NCBI GenBank assembly: GCA_934098445.1 | Contig: CAKOOW010000032.1 | Location: 1-12,507, forward strand | From: an uncultured Bacilli bacterium | GTDB taxonomy: Bacteria > Bacillota_I > Bacilli_A > RF39 > UBA660 | DNA length: 12,507 bases | Direction: 5' to 3' | Shown here: in pieces, positions 1-5,369 of the stretch | Position numbering within the stretch: position 1 is the stretch's first letter | How the letters are laid out: the number at the start of each line of letters is the position of its first letter | The notes under the pieces: model-generated | Told to the model about the DNA's origin: nothing | What the model saw: the letters and a program-made list of their open reading frames with translations, nothing else | Database searches by the model: none | Made by a program: the position numbers and the translations under genes

Positions 1-17
1 CAACAAGACATAATAAA

Positions 18-65
18 AACCTATAAAGTAGGTCTCTCTTTTTTTTAGAGTCCACTTTATAGGTT
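18..65. terminator. Long hairpin at window edge, possible terminator
   Basis: A perfect 12-bp inverted repeat (18-29 with 54-65, arm AACCTATAAAGT) is extended inward by GG/CC and a small CTCT/AGAG stem around a T-rich loop. On the + strand it is followed by ACATTTTAT, a poor U-tract. On the - strand it is followed by TTTTTATT, so it is a better terminator for a gene entering from the right, or bidirectional. No complete gene is visible to its left. It could also be the outer part of a mobile-element end, given the direct repeats just downstream. Confidence 0.4.
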
Positions 66-111
66 ACATTTTATAATTTAGGTTCTTTTTTTAATTTTTT
101 ACAATAATTTC

Positions 112-174
112 AGCCAAAATGTAAAATGAAAACCAGCCAAAATGTAAAATGGAAATGAGCCAAAATGTAAAATG
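112..174. repeat. Three 17-bp direct repeats, 23-bp period
   Basis: The sequence AGCCAAAATGTAAAATG occurs three times without mismatch, at 112-128, 135-151 and 158-174. The 6-bp spacers differ (aaaacc, gaaatg). The 23-bp period, about two helical turns, puts the copies on one face of the DNA. Multiple short repeats at an element end are known for IS21-family insertion sequences, and iterons or regulator-binding arrays look similar. The last copy overlaps an ATG that opens only 16 codons (172-222), so no intact transposase follows. I favour a degraded insertion-sequence end, but no transposase sequence is visible to prove it. Confidence 0.8.
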
Positions 175-269
175 ACTAAAAAAGAAGCAATAGATAAAGT
201 AGCATTTCTTTGGAAAAGTTGATGTATAATGATGATATTCCTTTGAAAAAATTAAAATAGTGATATATC

Positions 270-313
270 TTGTTTGAATACTAATTGTCAAATAATGAGA
301 TATATGGTTAAAT
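270..313 (+). promoter_or_regulatory. Weak candidate promoter(s) for the 332 gene
   Basis: Two overlapping weak sigma-A-like pairs lie here: TTGTTT (270-275) with a 17-bp spacer to TAATGA (293-298), and TTGTCA (285-290) with a 17-bp spacer to TTAAAT (308-313). Either would start transcription 10-30 bases before the gene. In DNA this AT-rich such matches are cheap, so confidence is low. Nothing else is recognisable between the direct repeats and the gene. Confidence 0.25.
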
Positions 314-331
314 AAATAAACGGTGATATTA

Positions 332-886
332 ATGGAGATAAGTGAAATTAAAGAAGTATTAAAGAAGAATGGGGTTTATAAGAATTATTTAATTAAGGAT
401 AAGGATATTATAAGGAATAGTTTTAATAGGAGTAGTATTAGTTTTAAAGAGGCTTTAATTTTAGATGATATAGATAGTCTTGATACGGGAATTAATGGGG
501 TAGAAGAGGATATTTTAAAGACTTTGGATAGTCTTAAAGATATAGATTATTCTAGTTTAGAGTTTAGTGTATGTGGGGGTATCTTAGTGAAGAGTGATAC
601 TAATGATACTAGTTATATTGATGATTTATTTTTCTATAGACTAATTATTTATCCTTTAGAAGAAGTTAATGGTGGGTATAAAAGAATTCCTGGGAAGGGA
701 AAGGTTTATGAGAAGAGAGTTGGAAGTCTTTTTAAGATTATTCATTTTAGGGACTTATTAACTGTCTTAGAAAAGTTAGATTTATTACCGGAGTATCTTG
801 ATGATGATTATTTTGATATTTTGAATAAAGGTTTCTTAAGTAGTGGTAAACCGATATTATTTAGAAGAGTCCTAAAGAAGAATTAG
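332..886 (+). CDS. Uncharacterised acidic protein, 184 aa
   Basis: I do not recognise this family. The reading frame is intact and codes for a soluble-looking protein of 184 residues with no signal peptide or membrane segment. It is rich in Asp, Glu and Lys and has an acidic stretch near the middle (LDDIDSLDTG) and another near the end (YLDDDYFD). A central portion (FFYRLIIYPLEEVNGGYKRIPGKGKVY) alternates hydrophobic and polar residues as in a beta sheet. A GTG at 323 could extend it by three residues, but ATG 332 is preferred because GGTG (322-325) sits at ribosome-binding distance. The terminator stem begins within its last codons and includes the stop codon, so the gene is a single transcription unit, separate from the two-component genes downstream. 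The codon use matches its neighbours, so it is a real gene; its function is unknown. Confidence 0.82.
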   Translation: MEISEIKEVLKKNGVYKNYLIKDKDIIRNSFNRSSISFKEALILDDIDSLDTGINGVEEDILKTLDSLKDIDYSSLEFSVCGGILVKSDTNDTSYIDDLFFYRLIIYPLEEVNGGYKRIPGKGKVYEKRVGSLFKIIHFRDLLTVLEKLDLLPEYLDDDYFDILNKGFLSSGKPILFRRVLKKN

Positions 887-897
887 GACTTTTTATT
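868..897 (+). terminator. Intrinsic terminator overlapping the stop codon
   Basis: A perfect 8-bp stem AGTCCTAA (868-875) / TTAGGACT (883-890) with a 7-nt loop is followed by TTTTTATTTT. The TAG stop of the upstream gene (884-886) lies in the right arm, so the 3' end of the gene doubles as the terminator. Confidence 0.9.
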
Positions 898-903
898 TTC
901 TTG

Positions 904-912
904 TGATACAAT
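904..912 (+). promoter_or_regulatory. Extended -10 promoter for the two-component operon
   Basis: TG-A-TACAAT (904-912) is a good extended -10 element. No strong -35 is visible at 17-18 bp upstream, which is usual for extended -10 promoters and here falls inside the preceding terminator. The predicted start near 919 leaves a short leader before the ATG at 937. I saw no tandem 11-bp repeat here like the one before the 3136 operon, so autoregulation is not evident. Confidence 0.55.
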
Positions 913-936
913 AAGCTTATTAGAAGTGGGGTATTT

Positions 937-1617
937 ATGATAAATATTTTAGTAGTGGAAGATGATGTTAATTTACTTAATATTATAAAGAAGAATTTAG
1001 AACGCGAGGGATATATTGTTTATACAGCTTTAGATGGGAAAAAGGGGTTAGAAGTCCTAGATAATGTGCATATCGATTTGATTATTTTAGATTTAATGTT
1101 ACCGGGAGTAGATGGGTATGAATTTACGAAAAGAGTAAGAAAAACGGAAGAAAATTTACCTATCTTAATGACGACGGCTAAGAGTTTGATGGAAGATAAA
1201 AGAATTGCTTTTTTAACGGGGGTTGATGATTATATGACTAAACCTTTGGAAATGGAAGAGTTACTTTTAAGAGTTAAAGCTTTATTAAGAAGAAGTAAAA
1301 TTTTAGCCGAAAGGAAAATTGTTATTGGAGAAGTGGTTGTTGATTGTGATGCAATGACAGTAAGAAGAGGTAAACAAGTAACGGAGTTAACGCAAAAAGA
1401 GTTTGCTCTTCTTTATAAGTTACTTTCTTATCCGAATAAAATATTTACGAGAAATCAGTTGATGGATGAGATATGGGGTTATGAATCAAATAGTGATGAT
1501 CGCACTATCGATGCGCATATTAATCGTCTTCGTCGTAAGTTTGAAAATTATCCGGAATTTGAAATAAAATCAGTGCGAGGATTAGGGTATAAGGTAGTTA
1601 AAAATGAAAAAAAATAA
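937..1617 (+). CDS. OmpR/PhoB-family response regulator
   Basis: This is a 226-aa DNA-binding response regulator of a two-component system. The N-terminal receiver domain (about residues 2-118) has the acidic pair D9/D10, the phospho-acceptor D52 in LILDLMLPGVDGY, the switch Thr at 79/80 (LMTTAKS) and the conserved K102 in DDYMTKPL. The C-terminal half (about 128-222) is a winged helix: RRGKQVTELTQKEFALL starts it, and the recognition-helix and wing region carries SDDRTIDAHINRLRRKF and IKSVRGLGYKV. Length and motifs are those of a complete member. The only ribosome-binding site is a weak GTGGGG (926-931). It overlaps the following kinase gene by 14 bp, so the two are translationally coupled partners. 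It is close to PhoP/YycF/VanR-like regulators, but orthology cannot be decided here. A likely target is the operon at 3136, whose promoter carries tandem 11-bp repeats. Confidence 0.95.
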   Translation: MINILVVEDDVNLLNIIKKNLEREGYIVYTALDGKKGLEVLDNVHIDLIILDLMLPGVDGYEFTKRVRKTEENLPILMTTAKSLMEDKRIAFLTGVDDYMTKPLEMEELLLRVKALLRRSKILAERKIVIGEVVVDCDAMTVRRGKQVTELTQKEFALLYKLLSYPNKIFTRNQLMDEIWGYESNSDDRTIDAHINRLRRKFENYPEFEIKSVRGLGYKVVKNEKK

Positions 1618-2668
1618 AAAACGAGATATTGATATAAAAACTAATCAAAAATTGACACTTTATTTTACTGCTTTAGCATTTTTAACTTTTGCCGCGATTA
1701 TTATAGCTTTGAGTTTTTTAATTTTTATTGGAAATAAAATATTAGGCTGGGATTATATGATTGATCTTCATCAATCGCAGTTTTGGGTTTTGGTTTTTGC
1801 TGCTATTATCTTAATTGGAGTTATTGCCTCTATCTTAATTGGAAGACCAATCTTAAAAGGAATTAAGGAGATATCTAATTCAACAAAGAAAATTAGTGAG
1901 GGTGATTTCTCTGTAAGAATTACGGAGAATAAAACAAAATTTTTAGGGCGTCTTTCGCATGATTTTAATCAGATGGCTAAAGAATTAGAAGGAGTTAAAA
2001 TCTTAAGAAATGATTTTATTAATAATTTTTCCCATGAATTTAAGACTCCTATAAGTTCGATTAAAAATTATGCTGAAGAGTTAAGAAAAAATAATTTGAC
2101 TAAGGAAGAAAAAGATAAGTATTTAGATATTATTATTAAAGAAGCGACGCGTCTTTCTAATTTATCGAATAGTATTTTATATTTATCGAAAGTCGAAAAG
2201 CAAAGTATTTTAACGGATAAGAGTAATTATGATGTCGGGGAACAAATAAGACAGGCTATTCTTTTAGAGATGCAAAAGATTGAAGAGAAGAATTTAGAAT
2301 TAGACTTAGATATTTTAGATTATAAATTATGTCTTAATGAGGATAGTATTGAGCAGGTATGGATTAATATTTTAGATAATGCTATTAAGTTTAGTGATAA
2401 GGATAAGTCTTTGCATATTACTAGTTATCTGGAAGATAATTGGTATGTGGTTAAATTTAAGGATGAGGGAGTAGGAATACCTGATGATGATTTACCATTT
2501 GTTTTTGAAAAGTTTTATAAGGCTGATAAGTCTCATTCGGAAGAGGGAAATGGTCTAGGGCTTTCCTTAGTTAAAAGAATTATTGAACTTCATAAAGGAA
2601 GCATTGAGATAAAAAGTAAGGTTGGTTTAGGGACTGTGGTTATAGTTAAATTACCTATTGATAATTAA
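1604..2668 (+). CDS. Two-TM sensor histidine kinase
   Basis: This is a complete 354-aa membrane sensor kinase and partner of the overlapping response regulator. Residues 1-17 are basic and cytoplasmic. TM1 spans about 18-42 and TM2 about 60-80, leaving an outside loop of only about 16 residues, too short for an ordinary sensor domain. The signal is therefore probably sensed within the membrane or through an accessory protein. A HAMP linker follows (about 80-132). The dimerisation domain has phospho-acceptor H144 in FSHEFKTP. The ATPase domain shows the N box (WINILDNAIKFSD, N255/N259), G1 (DEGVGIP, 287-293), F box (FVFEKFYKAD) and G2 (GNGLGL, 315-320). All catalytic motifs are intact. Its start ATG lies inside the regulator gene with AAGG (1591-1594) nine bases upstream. 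The ligand is unknown. Confidence 0.95.
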   Translation: MKKNKKRDIDIKTNQKLTLYFTALAFLTFAAIIIALSFLIFIGNKILGWDYMIDLHQSQFWVLVFAAIILIGVIASILIGRPILKGIKEISNSTKKISEGDFSVRITENKTKFLGRLSHDFNQMAKELEGVKILRNDFINNFSHEFKTPISSIKNYAEELRKNNLTKEEKDKYLDIIIKEATRLSNLSNSILYLSKVEKQSILTDKSNYDVGEQIRQAILLEMQKIEEKNLELDLDILDYKLCLNEDSIEQVWINILDNAIKFSDKDKSLHITSYLEDNWYVVKFKDEGVGIPDDDLPFVFEKFYKADKSHSEEGNGLGLSLVKRIIELHKGSIEIKSKVGLGTVVIVKLPIDN

Positions 2669-2683
2669 ATTAGATTGATAAAA

Positions 2684-2718
2684 GTCGATATCTTTTCTTG
2701 TGTGAAAAGATATCTGAC
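2684..2718. repeat. Perfect hairpin between kinase gene and ATPase relic
   Basis: GATATCTTTTC (2687-2697) and GAAAAGATATC (2704-2714) form an 11-bp perfect stem with a 6-nt loop. It extends by GTC/GAC across a single bulged T. On the + strand no U-tract follows (AATTTAAATT). On the - strand the stem runs into TTTTAT. It could be an atypical transcript end for the kinase operon or an operator: the right arm overlaps a -35-like hexamer (2714-2719). Confidence 0.6.
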
Positions 2719-2742
2719 AATTTAAATTCTTAGATATATAAT
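2714..2742 (+). promoter_or_regulatory. Consensus-like promoter ahead of the ATPase relic
   Basis: CTGACA (2714-2719), a 17-bp spacer and TATAAT (2737-2742) make the closest sigma-A match in the window. It is followed by GGGGTG and an ATG at 2760 that opens only 12 codons. It now faces a broken gene, so it either produces a non-coding transcript or is fortuitous. Confidence 0.5.
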
Positions 2743-2758
2743 GATTATGGGGTGTTGC

Positions 2759-2947
2759 TATGATAAAAGAGAATATTATCAAGTTTGTTATGCCTTAAGT
2801 GATGAAAAAGTTATTGATAGATAATTTGGAGCTTACAAAGGAATTGATGATAATTATCCTAAATATGTTATTTCTATGGATGAATTTGATTTTTCGCAAA
2901 ATGGTATTATTCATAAGAATGCTATTGATTGGTTATTAGAAGAATAA
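2759..2947 (+). pseudogene. C-terminal relic of a DUF4143-type AAA+ ATPase
   Basis: In the frame starting at 2759 the translation is YDKREYYQVCYALSDEKVIDR, then a TAA stop (2822-2824), then FGAYKGIDDNYPKYVISMDE and on to DWLLEE with a proper TAA at 2945-2947. Motifs such as YYQV, R-(E)-FGA, DNYPKYVISMD and NGIIHKNAIDWLL are those of the extreme C-terminus of the predicted AAA+ ATPases with a DUF4143 domain. The internal stop falls where the family usually has Glu (REFG), a one-base GAA to TAA change. The ATP-binding domain and most of the protein (normally about 400 aa) are absent, so this is a decayed fragment. Family assignment is from memory of these motifs. Confidence 0.75.
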
Positions 2948-2956
2948 TTTTTTAGA

Positions 2957-2987
2957 AAAGTACTTAAGTAATTTAGGTGCTTTTTTT
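2957..2987 (+). terminator. Intrinsic terminator after the ATPase relic
   Basis: AAAGTACTTA (2957-2966) pairs over 10 positions, two of them G-U, with TAGGTGCTTT (2974-2983). The loop is 7 nt and the T-run covers 2981-2987. It was presumably the original terminator of the decayed gene and now insulates the operon at 3136. Confidence 0.85.
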
Positions 2988-3002
2988 GTATTTAGATAAA
3001 AA

Positions 3003-3052
3003 TTGTTCCATTCACGATTAAATATAACGTTTCTTAATCGTGAATGGAACAA
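3003..3052. repeat. Perfect 19-bp inverted repeat
   Basis: TTGTTCCATTCACGATTAA (3003-3021) is repeated in exact inverted form at 3034-3052, with a 12-nt loop. On the + strand it is followed by AAAATAG, so it is not a normal terminator in the direction of the genes. On the - strand it runs into TTTTT, so it could stop antisense transcription. It lies about 25 bp upstream of the tandem repeats before the lipid-type operon and could be an operator. It is not seen elsewhere in the window. Confidence 0.8.
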
Positions 3053-3077
3053 AATAGTCAAAGAATAGAAAATTTAT

Positions 3078-3109
3078 TTCATATTCAGTTCATTTTTAGA
3101 TAGTATAAT
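3078..3109 (+). promoter_or_regulatory. Operon promoter with tandem 11-bp regulator box
   Basis: The -10 is a perfect TATAAT (3104-3109) but no -35 consensus is present at 16-18 bp. Instead two abutting 11-bp direct repeats occupy that position: TTCATATTCAG (3078-3088) and TTCATTTTTAG (3089-3099), identical at 9 of 11 bases and ending 4 bp before the -10. Head-to-tail 11-bp repeats replacing the -35 are the classic layout of promoters activated by OmpR/PhoB-family regulators. One such regulator is encoded about 1.5 kb upstream. Transcription would start near 3116, about 20 nt before the ATG. Confidence 0.65.
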
Positions 3110-3135
3110 GAAATGGTTTGAGATGGAGATATTCT

Positions 3136-4710
3136 ATGAAGAAAAATTATGCTTATTATGAGAATCCTAAGATTAGTTCTTTTAAGGAGTTAATGAATCT
3201 TAGTATATTAAATCCAGAAGATATAGCGTTTTCTTATTTAGATAAGAATAAGGTTAGAGTTTCCAAGACTTACCAAGAGTTTTATGATGAGGTAAGACTA
3301 GTTAGTAATTATATGGCTAATCTTTATAATAATAAACATTTAGGACTTATTGGAAATAATTCTTATGATTTTTTAGTAATATTTATGAGTATTGTTATCA
3401 GTGGGAATTGTGCGGTTATTATTGATAAAGATTTGGATTCTAATGATATAAAGAAGATGCTTAAGAATACGAATACTAATACTTGTTTTTATTCCAAAGA
3501 GTATTGTGATTCTTTAAGTGGGATTGTTAGTAAGATGTATCCTATTGAAGAGATTGATACTTATAAGAGTGAGAAAGATTTTATTAGATTTACTAATCCT
3601 AAGGATTGTAGGGTAATCTTCTTTACTTCGGGGACTACAGGTTTTAATAAAGCGGTTATGTTAAGTGAAGAGAATATTTGTTTTGATATATGGTCTTTAG
3701 CTAGCCTTTTTAAACCAAATGGGTCTGTTTATGCGGTTTTACCTTTTCATCATTCTTTTGGGCTTATTACGGGGATTTTAAAACCTTTTTATTATCATGT
3801 ACCAATTTTTATAAATAGTAGTCTTAAGTCTTTACAAAAAGAAATGAAGTTAGCGAGTCCTAATACGATGTTTGTAGTTCCGGTATTTATCGAAACGTTC
3901 TATAAGAGTATCTGGGCTACGGCTCGCCGGACTAAACAAGATAAGAAGTTAAAACTAGGACTTAAGTTATCCAATAGTCTTTTGAAAGTTGGTATTGATA
4001 TTCGGGCTAAGTTATTTAAGTCAATAAGAGATGAATTTGGAGGAAACTTAGAATACTTTATTTGTGGGGGTGCTTATTTAGATAGTAAGTACGTTAAGTG
4101 GTTTCGCAGTATTGGAATTGAAATATTAAATGGTTATGGGATTACGGAATGTAGTCCGGTTGTCGCCGTTAATCGTAATTTCTATGGTAAAGATGGTTCG
4201 GTTGGTTTAGTGGGTCGGAATATCGAGGTAAAAGTTGTTGATGAGGAGATTCTTGTTAAGGGTAAGAATGTGATGCTTGGGTACTATGGGGATACTAAAA
4301 GTACGAAAGAAGTTTTAAGCGATGGGTGGTTTAAAACAGGAGACTTAGGATATGTTGATAAAGATGGGTTTCTCTTTATTACGGGGAGAAAGAAGAATTT
4401 GATTATCTTATCGAATGGGGAGAATATCTTACCGGAGATGATAGAAGAAAAACTTCTAAAAGATAAAGGGGTATGTGAGGTAGTAGTAGATTCTTTAAAT
4501 AATCAGTTAGTAGCATATATATATCCTAATGAAGAGTATTTAGGGAATATTACTTACTTTAATAATTTGATTTATCGATATAATAAGAGTGTTCCTAAGA
4601 ATCATCAGATTAGTAAGTGTATTTTAAGAACAAAAGAATTTAAGAAAAATAATAATCATAAGATTTTAAGAAATAAAGTGTTGGAGGATAATAATGAAGA
4701 TATTAACTAG
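3136..4710 (+). CDS. Acyl-adenylating ligase (acyl-CoA/acyl-ACP synthetase family)
   Basis: This 524-aa member of the AMP-forming adenylation superfamily activates a carboxylic acid, probably a fatty acid, as acyl-AMP and passes it to a phosphopantetheine thiol. Visible motifs are the phosphate-binding loop TSGTTGFNK (164-172), GYGITE (333-338), TGD (401-403), GRKKN (417-421) and a C-terminal Lys in NHKILR (about 509) at the place of the catalytic A10 lysine. Length is typical and no membrane segment is seen. ATG 3136 is chosen because GGAG (3125-3128) lies 7 nt upstream. A TTG at 3118 would sit almost on the transcript start. It overlaps the downstream ACP gene by 17 bp, so the ACP is its likely acceptor. 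FadD-like CoA ligase activity remains possible. Substrate chain length cannot be read from the sequence. Confidence 0.9.
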   Translation: MKKNYAYYENPKISSFKELMNLSILNPEDIAFSYLDKNKVRVSKTYQEFYDEVRLVSNYMANLYNNKHLGLIGNNSYDFLVIFMSIVISGNCAVIIDKDLDSNDIKKMLKNTNTNTCFYSKEYCDSLSGIVSKMYPIEEIDTYKSEKDFIRFTNPKDCRVIFFTSGTTGFNKAVMLSEENICFDIWSLASLFKPNGSVYAVLPFHHSFGLITGILKPFYYHVPIFINSSLKSLQKEMKLASPNTMFVVPVFIETFYKSIWATARRTKQDKKLKLGLKLSNSLLKVGIDIRAKLFKSIRDEFGGNLEYFICGGAYLDSKYVKWFRSIGIEILNGYGITECSPVVAVNRNFYGKDGSVGLVGRNIEVKVVDEEILVKGKNVMLGYYGDTKSTKEVLSDGWFKTGDLGYVDKDGFLFITGRKKNLIILSNGENILPEMIEEKLLKDKGVCEVVVDSLNNQLVAYIYPNEEYLGNITYFNNLIYRYNKSVPKNHQISKCILRTKEFKKNNNHKILRNKVLEDNNEDIN

Positions 4711-4921
4711 TGATGTTATTAAATTAATTAGTGAGGTTTGTGAGATTCCGGAAGAGATGATTAGTGAGAAGTCTAATTTGATGACGGATTTAGAGTTAGA
4801 GTCTTTAGATATAGTAACTTTGATTAGTGAATGTGAAGATAGATATCATTTGACGATACCAGATAAGGATATTAAGACTTTACAGACGGTTAAAGATATT
4901 GTGGATTATTTAAATAAGTAA
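4694..4921 (+). CDS. Acyl carrier protein
   Basis: A 75-aa acidic four-helix carrier protein. The phosphopantetheine-attachment serine is S37 in DLELESLDIVTLI, where the usual DSL is ESL, a tolerated variant. An acidic helix II follows (ISECEDRYHL) and the C-terminus (TVKDIVDYLNK) is typical. A strong Shine-Dalgarno GGAGG (4683-4687) lies 6 nt before the ATG, inside the end of the ligase gene. Its position between an acyl ligase and a phosphopantetheinyl transferase marks it as a dedicated carrier for this pathway. The housekeeping AcpP would be expected near fabD/fabG or plsX, not here. It carries the acyl chain for the acyltransferase at the end of the operon (inference). Confidence 0.93.
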   Translation: MKILTSDVIKLISEVCEIPEEMISEKSNLMTDLELESLDIVTLISECEDRYHLTIPDKDIKTLQTVKDIVDYLNK

Positions 4922-5367
4922 TGATGAAGTTATATATTAAAGAAGATATAACTACTAAGGAGTTAATTGATTTAATAGAGAGGGATAATAATCTTAAAGA
5001 TGAGGTGGTCTTAAGGACTAGGAATGGTAAACCTTATTTTAAGAATAGTAATATTTATTTTAGTCTTAGTGATAAGGATAATGTTGTAGTAGGAGTAACT
5101 TCTACAAGAAGAGTAGGGATTGATATAGAAAGATTTACTTATAGACCGAGGGTTGTTAAGTACTTCTTTAATTCTAAAGAAAGAGAGTTAATAGAGAATT
5201 CTAAAGATAAGGAATATCTTTTTACGAAGATATGGGTTAAGAAAGAGGCTATTTTAAAGATGAGGGGATTAACTCTAGAGAGTATTAGGGATATAGATAC
5301 TACTAAAGAAGATAAGTTTTATTTAAAGAAATATAAGTCTTATTTAATAGGGTATATAGAGGAGTAG
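4921..5367 (+). CDS. Compact Sfp-type 4'-phosphopantetheinyl transferase
   Basis: This enzyme attaches the phosphopantetheine arm of CoA to a carrier-protein serine, most simply S37 of the ACP encoded just upstream. The metal-binding signature VGIDIERF (D68, E70) and the second motif FTKIWVKKEAILK (W105, E109, K113) are intact. GKPYF (36-40) matches the start of the usual GKP block. At 148 aa it is much shorter than Sfp (about 220), with a reduced N-terminal half. The usual SHS after the GKP block appears as SLSDKD, so the expected histidine is missing. The stop of the ACP gene and this ATG share one base (TAATG), giving tight coupling. A second ATG follows directly at 4924. AcpS is less likely because its GID motif lies at the very N-terminus. 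Confidence 0.85.
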   Translation: MMKLYIKEDITTKELIDLIERDNNLKDEVVLRTRNGKPYFKNSNIYFSLSDKDNVVVGVTSTRRVGIDIERFTYRPRVVKYFFNSKERELIENSKDKEYLFTKIWVKKEAILKMRGLTLESIRDIDTTKEDKFYLKKYKSYLIGYIEE

Positions 5368-5369
5368 AA

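Noticed and set aside
91..291. 66-codon open frame on the - strand
   Set aside because: It reads through the three direct repeats, giving repeated HFTFWL/HFGWF-like peptides. The composition is not protein-like and there is no ribosome-binding site.
2760..2798. 12-codon ORF after the strong promoter and GGGGTG
   Set aside because: It is very short, and the other frame matches a known protein C-terminus, so the short frame is probably accidental.
3118..3135. TTG start six codons upstream of the ligase ATG
   Set aside because: It would begin within a few bases of the predicted transcript start with no ribosome-binding site, while ATG 3136 has GGAG 7 nt upstream.
3136..5367. Nonribosomal peptide or polyketide cluster based on adenylation, carrier and PPTase genes
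   Set aside because: No condensation, ketosynthase or thioesterase domain is present. The downstream genes are glycosyl- and acyltransferases.
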